A DNA stretch of 64,000 nt. It comes from Coriobacteriaceae bacterium (GTDB taxonomy: Bacteria > Actinomycetota > Coriobacteriia > Coriobacteriales > UMGS124). The notes under the pieces were generated by a model, which saw nothing but the letters and a program-made list of their open reading frames with translations, was not told the DNA's origin and did not search any database. The translations under genes were made by a program, and so were the position numbers. Location: positions 44,151-108,150 of the forward strand of contig JAHZGC010000012.1 in assembly GCA_019421015.1 (NCBI GenBank). The letters are read 5' to 3'. Shown here in pieces: positions 25,630-33,121 of this stretch (positions within the stretch are counted from its first letter, which is position 1; every line of letters starts with the position of its first letter).

Positions 25630-27656
25630 TACCGGGCACCTCCTGCCGTATACGGTTCGATGCCGAGGCGTCGGAGCTCCTCATCGGGCAGCTCGGCGTA
25701 GTAGTGGTCGGTACCGGGAACGCGCTTAAGCACGGGTCGCACCTTCGAAACGGCGTCGGGATGGCTCGAACGCGGGGTGAAGCGGTCGCCTTCGGGGAAG
25801 TCGGCCGGCGAGGGCACCGAGCCGGGAATCTGGTGGAGACGGTCGCTGCCTGCCTCGATGGAGAGCACGGAGCCCAGCAGGCCGCGGGTGTACTCGTGGA
25901 CCGTGGCGGTAAGGATGTCGCGTACCGGGCCCTGCTCCACGACCTGGCCGGCGTACATGACGGTGACGGAGTTGGCGACCTCGGCCACCAGGGCCAGGTC
26001 GTGGCTCACGAAGACCATGGCAAAGCCGAGCTCCTTCTGGAGCTTGTTAAGCAGCTCGATGACCTGGCTCTGCACCGTGACGTCGAGGGCCGTCGTGGGC
26101 TCGTCGGCGATGACCACCTTGGGGTCGCGGGTCAGCGCCATGGCGATGAGGACGCGTTGACGCTGGCCGCCCGAAAGCTCGTGAGGATAGGAGCCCAGGG
26201 TACGCTCGGGGTCGAGGCCCACCAGCTCGAGAAGCTCCTCGGCGCTGCGGGTGCCGCCGCGCTTGGTAAGCTGCTTCATCTGGGCCCTGATGAGCATCGA
26301 GGGGTTGAGCGAAGAAAGGGCGTCCTGGTAGACCATGGCGATCTCGCGCCCGCGCAGGGCGTTCATCTCGCGCTCGTTCAACGTCAGGAGGTTCTTGCCC
26401 TCGAAGAGGATCTCGCCGGAGATCTGGGCCTTCTTGTCGAGCAGCCCCATGATGGCCAGCGAGGTGATGGACTTGCCGCAGCCGGACTCGCCGACCAGGC
26501 CCATGGTCTGCCCGGGACGAACCACGAAGCTCACGTGGTCGACCACGTTCACGTCGCCATGGCGGGGGAACTTGATGCAGAGGTCCTTGACCTCGAGCAC
26601 GGGCGGGACGTCGGTATGGGCCTCGAAGCGGTCCGTCCGCGTGAGCTCCGTCTCCCTCAGCTGCGCCAAGCGCTTCTCGAGCATCTCCTTCTGAGCCTTG
26701 TAGGCAAGGGTCGGGTCGGCGACGAGGCGGTCGGCCTCACGGTCGGTGTTGACGTCGGAGTCGCTCGGCTTGACGGCGCTCTTGGGAGAGGCGGCCATGG
26801 CGTCGGTGATGCCCTCTGAGAGGATGTTGAGCGAGAGCACCGTGAGGATGATGGCTAGGCCCGGGAAGAGCGCCTGCCACCAACGGCCGGCCAAGACGCC
26901 GGCACGGGCGTCGGCCAGGATATTGCCCCACGTCGGCGTCGGCTCGGGGATGCCGGCCGCGATGAACGACAGCGAGGCCTCGAACACGATGGCATCGGCC
27001 ACGAGCACGATGGTGAAGACGAGCACGGGCGCGATGCAGTTGCGCATGACGTGCTTCACGAGAATCCAAGGCGCACGGGCGCCCGACACCACGACGGCGC
27101 GCACGTAGTCCTGCCCGTACTCGCTCACCACGTTGGCACGGACGATGCGCGCTATCTGAGGTATGTACAAAAAGCCGATGGCAAAGATGAGGGTGGGCAG
27201 CGAGTTGCCGAACACCACCACGAAGGTGGCCGCCAGGGCGATGCCGGGGAACGACATGATGACGTCGAGGACACGCATGATAACCTCGGAAACGCCCTTG
27301 CGCGCCACGGCGGCGATGGAGCCGATAATCGAGCCGCAGACCAAGGCGAAGGCGGTCGCCCCCAGACCGATCACCAGAGAGTAGCGAGCGCCGTACATCA
27401 TGCGCGAAAGGACGTCGCGGCCCTTGTCGTCGGTGCCGAACGGGTGCTCGGCCGAAGGCGCCTGGCGGGCCAGGTCGATGGCGAGGGGATCGTGCGGGGC
27501 GAGCAGGGGGGCCAAGATAGCCACCAGGACAATCAGGACGAGAATCACCAGGGAGATGCGGGACCCGACGCTCATGGACTTCCAACGGCGGAACCGCACC
27601 TTGCCGGGGTTCTGCTCGAGCTTCTCGGTCAGGTCCTCATGAAGTTTGAATCCCAT
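25629..27656 (-). CDS. Fused ABC permease-ATPase (OppC-OppD fusion)
   Basis: A single 675-residue protein joining an OppC-type permease (residues about 1-285) to an OppD-type ATPase (from about 345). The permease half has five or six helices and HPFGTDDKGRDVLSRMMYGAR. The ATPase half has Walker A GESGCGKS, signature LSGGQRQRV, Walker B VIADEPTTALD and the OppD C-terminal extension. The ATG at 27656 lies 2 nt after oppB. I know such fusions from PepT-class importers of actinobacteria, including some sialic acid systems. A frame reaching 28172 is only a shadow of oppB. Confidence 0.92.
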   Translation of the reverse strand: MGFKLHEDLTEKLEQNPGKVRFRRWKSMSVGSRISLVILVLIVLVAILAPLLAPHDPLAIDLARQAPSAEHPFGTDDKGRDVLSRMMYGARYSLVIGLGATAFALVCGSIIGSIAAVARKGVSEVIMRVLDVIMSFPGIALAATFVVVFGNSLPTLIFAIGFLYIPQIARIVRANVVSEYGQDYVRAVVVSGARAPWILVKHVMRNCIAPVLVFTIVLVADAIVFEASLSFIAAGIPEPTPTWGNILADARAGVLAGRWWQALFPGLAIILTVLSLNILSEGITDAMAASPKSAVKPSDSDVNTDREADRLVADPTLAYKAQKEMLEKRLAQLRETELTRTDRFEAHTDVPPVLEVKDLCIKFPRHGDVNVVDHVSFVVRPGQTMGLVGESGCGKSITSLAIMGLLDKKAQISGEILFEGKNLLTLNEREMNALRGREIAMVYQDALSSLNPSMLIRAQMKQLTKRGGTRSAEELLELVGLDPERTLGSYPHELSGGQRQRVLIAMALTRDPKVVIADEPTTALDVTVQSQVIELLNKLQKELGFAMVFVSHDLALVAEVANSVTVMYAGQVVEQGPVRDILTATVHEYTRGLLGSVLSIEAGSDRLHQIPGSVPSPADFPEGDRFTPRSSHPDAVSKVRPVLKRVPGTDHYYAELPDEELRRLGIEPYTAGGAR

Positions 27657-27658
27657 GG

Positions 27659-28615
27659 CTACACCGTCCTGATACGCGGGTCGATCAGGATATAGAGCAT
27701 GTCGACCACGATGTTGATGATGATGAAGGTGACGGCCACCACGAGCACGACGCCCTGGACGAGCGTGGTGTAGCCCGACTGGATGCCGGCAAGAATCGCC
27801 ATGCCCATGCCGGGAAGGTTGAAGATGACCTCGATGACCACGGCACCGCCGATCAGATAGCCGATACGAAGGCCGAGCACGGTGACGGGGGTGATGAGGG
27901 CGTTGCGCAGCACGTTTCTCCCCACCACAACCGGCATCGGGATGCCGAACCCGCGGGCCGTGCGCACGTAGTCCTTGTCGAGCTCCTCGACCATCGAGGT
28001 GCGGATCACACGGGTGAGCTGGCCGGTCACCGGCAGGGCCAGCGCCACGGCGGGCATGGTCATGCGGGCAAACCAACCGGCCGGGTCCTCGGTGATGGGC
28101 GGCAGGGCCCCGGAGGCCGGCAGGATGTGAAGCGTGGACGAGAAGAGCAGGATGAACAGGACCGCAAGCCAAAAGGACGGCGTCGCGATGCAGATGATGC
28201 TGAACACGCGGATTACCTGGTCGGGCCAGCGGTCTCTAAAGAGGGCCGAGATGACGCCGAGGATCACCGAGAGCACCACGGCTATGGCAAGGCCGAAGAA
28301 GGTGAGCTGGAGGGTCACCGGCAGCGAGGTGGCCACGCGTTCCACGACCGGACGCTCGTTGGCACCGTAGGTGCCCAGGTCGCCGGTGAGAAGGCCCGTG
28401 AGGTAGTTCCAATACTGGACGGGCAGCGGGTCGTTCAGGCCGTGGCTCTCGCGATACTCCTGGACCGCTTGGGCCGACGCGTTCTCGCCAAGGGCCGAGT
28501 ACGCCTGGTCGACGGGCGAGAGAGCCATCAAAAAGAACACGAGCAGGGTGACACCGACCACCATGATGGGCAAGGCCACAAGCCTTCGTCCCACCAACCG
28601 CAGCAGGTTGCTCAC
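27659..28615 (-). CDS. Oligopeptide-type ABC transporter permease (OppB-like)
   Basis: A 318-residue inner-membrane permease with the OppB/DppB layout: an N-terminal helix (RRLVALPIMVVGVTLLVFF), a long extracytoplasmic loop with DPLPVQYWNYL, and five further helices. The EAA-type coupling loop reads DYVRTARGFGIPMPVVVGRNVLRNAL. The GTG at 28615 has a very good AGGAGG 7 nt upstream. It is the partner of the fused permease-ATPase gene that starts 2 nt downstream. Confidence 0.92.
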   Translation of the reverse strand: MSNLLRLVGRRLVALPIMVVGVTLLVFFLMALSPVDQAYSALGENASAQAVQEYRESHGLNDPLPVQYWNYLTGLLTGDLGTYGANERPVVERVATSLPVTLQLTFFGLAIAVVLSVILGVISALFRDRWPDQVIRVFSIICIATPSFWLAVLFILLFSSTLHILPASGALPPITEDPAGWFARMTMPAVALALPVTGQLTRVIRTSMVEELDKDYVRTARGFGIPMPVVVGRNVLRNALITPVTVLGLRIGYLIGGAVVIEVIFNLPGMGMAILAGIQSGYTTLVQGVVLVVAVTFIIINIVVDMLYILIDPRIRTV

Positions 28616-28770
28616 AGGAACCCCTCCTTCTGGACATGCCTTGCACCTTGGGCCACAGCCGAGGTGACTTTGACCGCCGCAACGATACAAACGATGTCAT
28701 TCTACAGGAGAAGTTAAGAAAATTTGACCGCATTGTGAAGCAAATGTGCCGGCATTAATCGCTTTGCCCT

Positions 28771-29685
28771 CTAGCAAGCCGGCTTTTGTCCCTTGCAGCA
28801 CACGCAGCGCCAGGTGTTCCCCGTATCAAGGGCATGGACACAGCCCACGCACGCCGCCCCTGGGCACCGGTCGAGGGAGGCCCACGACGCCGGGGCGTCT
28901 TTACCCTGCGTCGCATACGAACGACACCTGCGGGGGTCTTTCTCCCCCACGCCCATGGCGGCACATACCAAGTCGGCTATCTGGGCCATCCCGCGGGCCG
29001 TGGGATGGGTTCCGTCCGTCGCCTCGTAATCGAGGCCGTAGGAGGCCACGTCGAGAAAGACGGCGCCCTTGGAACACGCCGCACGCCCGATGGCCTCGTT
29101 GTAGTCCCCAAGCGGGATCCCGCGGAGGTTCCAGGTGAAGGTCGGGCCATCGGAGGCGGCGACTCGACCCGGAAGAAGCCCCACGCACCACAGGGCCGCC
29201 CCGAGGCAGGCAGACGCTATGTTCGCCAGCATGGCGGCATAGGCCGCCTCAAAGTCGTCGAGGTCCGAGGGTAGCGCACCCGACGCGACGCCGCAGGGAA
29301 CCGCGGCGAGGTCAACTGCATCAGGGGTGGCGGCGCTGCGGCCGGCCGCCTGGGCGCGGGCGCTCCCCCACCCGTAGTCGTTGGTTCCCATGAACACGAG
29401 CACGTCGGTCGGTGCCTCGCCCAGCGGGCCCCGCAGCGCAGCGGAGCGTTCGCGGCTCAGCCCGGCTGGAAAGCCGGCACCGGCCACCATGGACCCGGAG
29501 TAAGACGCGTTCGCGAGCGCCCGCGCGCCGAGGCGTCGCACGACCTGCGCCCACCAGGTGTCGTCGGCCGAACGAAGGCCGGCCGCACCCGCCCGCTGCT
29601 CGTCGAAGTACACGGCATAGCCGGGTGGCTCCCAGCCTGAGAAGGTACTGATCGAATCCCCCATAACCGATATCAGCCTCTCCAT
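28771..29685 (-). CDS. SGNH/GDSL hydrolase with cysteine-rich tail
   Basis: A cytosolic esterase of 304 residues with the SGNH blocks: VMGDSIS (serine) at about residue 7, the glycine in GSMVAG, MGTNDYG (asparagine), and DGTHPTARGM (aspartate and histidine). The last 50 residues add eight cysteines (CPGAACVGC ... WRCVCCKG), a probable zinc ribbon not part of the usual fold. It lies between the binding-protein gene and the permeases of a presumed sialic acid importer. Removal of O-acetyl groups from imported sialic acid is therefore a reasonable inference. GGGAG precedes the ATG. Confidence 0.8.
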   Translation of the reverse strand: MERLISVMGDSISTFSGWEPPGYAVYFDEQRAGAAGLRSADDTWWAQVVRRLGARALANASYSGSMVAGAGFPAGLSRERSAALRGPLGEAPTDVLVFMGTNDYGWGSARAQAAGRSAATPDAVDLAAVPCGVASGALPSDLDDFEAAYAAMLANIASACLGAALWCVGLLPGRVAASDGPTFTWNLRGIPLGDYNEAIGRAACSKGAVFLDVASYGLDYEATDGTHPTARGMAQIADLVCAAMGVGEKDPRRCRSYATQGKDAPASWASLDRCPGAACVGCVHALDTGNTWRCVCCKGQKPAC

Positions 29686-29710
29686 CGCTCCCCCCCCCAG
29701 GTCATAAAGA

Positions 29711-29773
29711 GGGCCCGCCATCGCCGGCGGGCCCCTCCATGGCGGCCCCGGGCCTTTGCCCCGGGGCCGCCAT
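29711..29773 (-). terminator. Double hairpin after the binding-protein gene
   Basis: On the minus strand, a 14-bp perfect stem (29739-29773) is followed by a second 9-bp stem GGGCCCGCC/GGCGGGCCC (29711-29734) and TCTTTAT. A partial terminator here would make the binding protein more abundant than the permeases. Confidence 0.75.
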
Positions 29774-29803
29774 GACTTTGGCTAGTTATGAGCGCAGAAA
29801 ACC

Positions 29804-31357
29804 TTACTTCACACTGGCGCCGATGAAGGTGAGGCCGGTGGTGGCGATGGGCGCGAAGCCCTCGATCATGTCGGCCTGGTAGCCGGTGGCCAGCTGACGG
29901 TGGAACAGCGGGTAAAGCGGCACCTGCTCGGACAGCAGGTCGAAGCACTGGTTCCAGAGGTTCTGCTGGTCGTCGCCCGTGGCCTCGCGGGCCTGCTGGA
30001 GCAGGTCTTGGAGCTGAGCCCACTCCTCGGTGTAGCTCCAGCAGGAACGGCCCTGGGTCCAGACGTTGTTGCCGTACCACCAGGTCATGAGCAGGTCGGG
30101 GTCGTTGCCGAAGCAGGTGGGATCGCCCGGGGTCAGCATGACGTCGTAGGGCAGGATGTCGTCGGACTCGGCCAGCGAGGCCCACTGGATGGCCTCGACC
30201 TGCAACGTGGTGTTGATACCCACGGCGTCGAGGTCGTTCTTGATCTGGGCGGAGAGGTCGTTGACCCAGTTGTTGTTTACAAGCAGGGTCACGTCGATAT
30301 TCTCGCAGCCGGCCTCGGCCAAAAGCGACTTGGCCTTCTCGGGATCGTAGGTGTAGACCGTGGAGGCCTCATGGAAGTTCTTGTGGTACTCGGGCAGGAA
30401 GCTCTTGATTGCCGTGGCATGCCCGGTCATGGCGTTCATGATGAGCTTCTCGACGTCGATGGCATAGAAGAAGGCCTGACGCACGCGGTTGTCGTCGAAA
30501 GGGGCCTTCTTGGTGTTGAACATCAGGAAGGGCAGGCTGAAGCCCTGGACGTAGTCGACCGTGGCACCGCTGCCCATGAGGAGCTCGGCGTTGGCGTCGG
30601 GGATGTTCTCCGCCACCATCGACGTGCCCTCCTGGAGGGTCGTCGTGCGGGCGGTGCCGTCGAGCAGCACGTCCCAGTGCATCGAGTCGGCCTTGGCCGG
30701 GAACTGGCCGTTGTAGTTCGCATTAGGGGCAAACTCGATGGAGCCGCCGTCCTCGCCATTGATGCTGGTGTACATCCAGGGGCCGGTGCCCACGGGCGCC
30801 TTGCCCAGGTCCTCGGGGGTCATGGAGGCGGGGAAGATCTTCACGACCGAGAGACGGTCTTCCAGGAGGCTCTCGAAGGGGTACTTGAGCGTGAAGGTCA
30901 CGGTCTTGTCGTCCTTGGCGGCCACCGAGTCGATGAACTCGAGGAAGGCCCCGTAGGTACCGTCGGCCATGTTCAGCTCAAAGGCGTTCACGACGTCGCC
31001 GGCGACGACGTCGGTACCGTCGGAGAACTTGGCGCCGTCGCGCAGGGTGACCTCGTACTCAGTGTCGGACACCTTGACCGGTGCATCGGCGGCCAAAGCG
31101 TTGTAGGTGGAGTAGTCATGGAGGTCGAGTTCGTAGAGGCCCTCAAAGACGTGCCAGGTGGCGGCCAGCATCAAGGCCGAGCTGCATCCGATGGGCGAGT
31201 AGTTGGTGCTCTGGTAGGAGCAGGCGGCCGTGATGGTACCGCCGTCGGCCTTCGCAACCGGGGAACCGTCGAGGCTGAGGTCGGCCAGGGCAAGGGCACC
31301 GGCAGCGGCGGCAGTTCCGGCAACGAACGAACGGCGGGACAGAGACTTGACGCTCAT
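29804..31357 (-). CDS. ABC transporter substrate-binding protein, SBP family 5, Tat-exported
   Basis: A 517-residue family 5 (OppA/DppA-like) binding protein. The N-terminus MSVKSLSRRSFVAGT carries a twin-arginine motif followed by an alanine-rich helix, so export is through Tat. There is no lipobox cysteine at the cleavage region. Family blocks include DGAKFSDGTDVVAGDVVNAF, GTGPWMY, and DDNRVRQAFFYAIDVEKL. The ATG at 31357 has AGGAGG 4 nt upstream. It is the first gene of the presumed sialic acid uptake operon; peptides remain a possible substrate. Confidence 0.9.
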   Translation of the reverse strand: MSVKSLSRRSFVAGTAAAAGALALADLSLDGSPVAKADGGTITAACSYQSTNYSPIGCSSALMLAATWHVFEGLYELDLHDYSTYNALAADAPVKVSDTEYEVTLRDGAKFSDGTDVVAGDVVNAFELNMADGTYGAFLEFIDSVAAKDDKTVTFTLKYPFESLLEDRLSVVKIFPASMTPEDLGKAPVGTGPWMYTSINGEDGGSIEFAPNANYNGQFPAKADSMHWDVLLDGTARTTTLQEGTSMVAENIPDANAELLMGSGATVDYVQGFSLPFLMFNTKKAPFDDNRVRQAFFYAIDVEKLIMNAMTGHATAIKSFLPEYHKNFHEASTVYTYDPEKAKSLLAEAGCENIDVTLLVNNNWVNDLSAQIKNDLDAVGINTTLQVEAIQWASLAESDDILPYDVMLTPGDPTCFGNDPDLLMTWWYGNNVWTQGRSCWSYTEEWAQLQDLLQQAREATGDDQQNLWNQCFDLLSEQVPLYPLFHRQLATGYQADMIEGFAPIATTGLTFIGASVK

Positions 31358-31687
31358 ACATCCTCCTAGGCCAAATGACTGACGTGATAGTTGGTCAACG
31401 CAGACCGGCGTCCAAAAACGCATGGTCTTGAAGATATTATCCCGTTCCCAGAGGGTTTTATACAAGGAATCTGCAAATTTTTTTGTCGTTACTTACACAG
31501 AACCCTTCTTTAACGCCATCTGCCGAATTAAGAGCATTTCTTACAGTTTCTTGGATAGAGACTGTCTTACAGGGTGGCAACAAGAAAAGGAAGGGTTCGA
31601 TGGTGTATCCTAGACGTTTGTACCGCTCCCGTTTTGGGTCGGTGGGGTAGAACGAGCCACGCCCCTCTCGGCCAGAAAGGCGAACGC
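31358..31687. promoter_or_regulatory. Divergent intergenic region with candidate promoter for the sialic acid operon
   Basis: 330 bp between the binding-protein gene and the first NlpC/P60 gene. On the minus strand, TTGTAT (31460-31465) and GATAAT (31436-31441) with an 18-bp spacer form a good promoter for the importer. ACAGT and ACTGT (about 31543-31565) can form a small hairpin. It is clearly richer in A+T than the flanking genes. No riboswitch consensus was recognised. Confidence 0.5.
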
Positions 31688-32926
31688 ATGGTATCACAGA
31701 CGTGCGGCGTTCCCGCAGTGCCCCCCGAGGGCCTTGGGCGCCGCTCCTTTTTGAAAGGCGCTGCGCTGTCGTTGTTCGGTCTGGCCGTTTTTGGCGTCGC
31801 GTCTGACAACGCCTATGCCGCCAAGGCATCGGATGCCACCCTCGCCGCCCTTGACGCGGCACAGGCCGAGTACGACGTGGCCGTGGCCACGCTGGCGCAG
31901 ATCGGCAACGAGCTCGAGGACGCCCAATACCGACTGTCGCAGTGCCAGGCGGAGCTTGCAGCGACCGAGCAGCAGATCGCCGACCTCGAAGCCTCCATCC
32001 TCCAGAAGCAAGCCGAACTCTCCGAAGCCCAGGATATCCTTGCGGACCGCCTGCGTGCCAACTACATCGCCGGCAACACGGAGATGCTCGACGTGCTGCT
32101 TTCGGCCGCAGACTTCGACGATTTCGTGAGCCGGCTCTATTACGCGACCAAAGTGTCAGACTCCGACGCCGAGGCCATCGAGAACGTCCGAGCCATCAAG
32201 GCGGAGCTCGAGGCCCAGCAGGCCGCCCTCAACGAGCAGCGCGTACTTCAGGAGCAACTTGTGGCCGAGCAGCAGGCCCAAGCAGACGAGTTGCAGGCCA
32301 CCGTCGAGTATTACGAGACCTACACCGCCAACCTCAGCTCCGAGGTTCAGGCGCTCATGGCCCAGGCACAGGCCGAATACGAGGCTGCGGCGCGTGCCGA
32401 GTACGAAGCCCAGCAGGCCGCTCTTGAGGCGGCGCGCGCCGAGGCTGACGCGGCGGCCAACAACGGCTCCGGCAGCTCCGGCACCGGCGACACCGGCGGC
32501 GGATCCTACGAGGACGGCAGTGGCGGCGGTGGCGGGTCGAGTTCCGGAGGCGGCTCCTCGGTCGGCGCCGGCGGAAACCATGTGGGGGGCGTGGCCGGTG
32601 TGGCCTGGAACTACATCGGCGTCCCCTATGTGTGGGGAGGCACCTCGCCCAGCGGCTTTGACTGCTCCGGGCTCGCCCAGTACTGCTACGCCCAATGCGG
32701 CTATTCGATCAGCCGCGACACCTACGGGCAGGCCGCCGATATCGCCGCCCGCGGTCAGACCGTCTACAGCATGAGCCAATGTTACGCGGGAGACCTTGTG
32801 TTTCCCCACAGCAGCCATGTGGGCATCTATCAGGGCGGCGGCATGTGGATCCACGCCCCTGCGCCGGGCCGCTCGGTGGAGTATACGAGCGTGTATGGCT
32901 TCAGCTTTGGCGGCTGCCCGGTGTAG
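31688..32926 (+). CDS. Secreted NlpC/P60 peptidoglycan hydrolase with coiled coil (1)
   Basis: A 412-residue exported endopeptidase. It has a twin-arginine signal (LGRRSFLKGAALSLFG), two coiled-coil stretches at about residues 50-130 and 155-250, a Gly/Ser linker, then an NlpC/P60 domain from about residue 300. The domain has nucleophile FDCSGLAQYCY, histidine in SSHVGIY, and a third polar residue in IHAPAPGR. This is the PcsB/RipC-type design of cell-division cell-wall hydrolases. The ATG at 31688 has AAAGG 7 nt upstream. It is closely related to the protein at 40.9-42.3 kb. Confidence 0.9.
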   Translation: MVSQTCGVPAVPPEGLGRRSFLKGAALSLFGLAVFGVASDNAYAAKASDATLAALDAAQAEYDVAVATLAQIGNELEDAQYRLSQCQAELAATEQQIADLEASILQKQAELSEAQDILADRLRANYIAGNTEMLDVLLSAADFDDFVSRLYYATKVSDSDAEAIENVRAIKAELEAQQAALNEQRVLQEQLVAEQQAQADELQATVEYYETYTANLSSEVQALMAQAQAEYEAAARAEYEAQQAALEAARAEADAAANNGSGSSGTGDTGGGSYEDGSGGGGGSSSGGGSSVGAGGNHVGGVAGVAWNYIGVPYVWGGTSPSGFDCSGLAQYCYAQCGYSISRDTYGQAADIAARGQTVYSMSQCYAGDLVFPHSSHVGIYQGGGMWIHAPAPGRSVEYTSVYGFSFGGCPV

Positions 32927-32956
32927 GGGTGCGCATCGGCAGCGTCTGGAAACTTC

Positions 32957-32991
32957 AAAGCCCGACGGGTTCTTTGCCCGTCGGGCTTTTT
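32957..32991 (+). terminator. Terminator of NlpC/P60 gene 1
   Basis: AAAGCCCGACGGG pairs with CCCGTCGGGCTTT around a 7-nt loop, followed by T residues. Confidence 0.9.
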
Positions 32992-33038
32992 GCTGGCGAT
33001 TTTGCTGATTATTCAGCGTTGGGACAACCGGGGACCAT

Positions 33039-33073
33039 CAAAAACGGACCCCGGGAAGACGCCCGAGGTCCGT
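33039..33073 (-). terminator. Terminator of pnp
   Basis: On the minus strand, ACGGACC/GGTCCGT with an inner CGGG/CCCG stem is followed by TTTTTGATGG (33039-33043 and onward). Confidence 0.85.
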
Positions 33074-33121
33074 TGGGGAACGCGCGATTGCCCAGCCTAT
33101 ACCCCGTCGCGGGACAACGGC

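Noticed and set aside
27657..28172. N-terminal extension of the permease-ATPase fusion
   Set aside because: This stretch is out-of-frame translation of oppB; the true start is the ATG at 27656.
31358..31687. c-di-AMP (ydaO) riboswitch before an NlpC/P60 gene
   Set aside because: NlpC/P60 genes of actinobacteria can have it, but none of the conserved ydaO blocks is present here.
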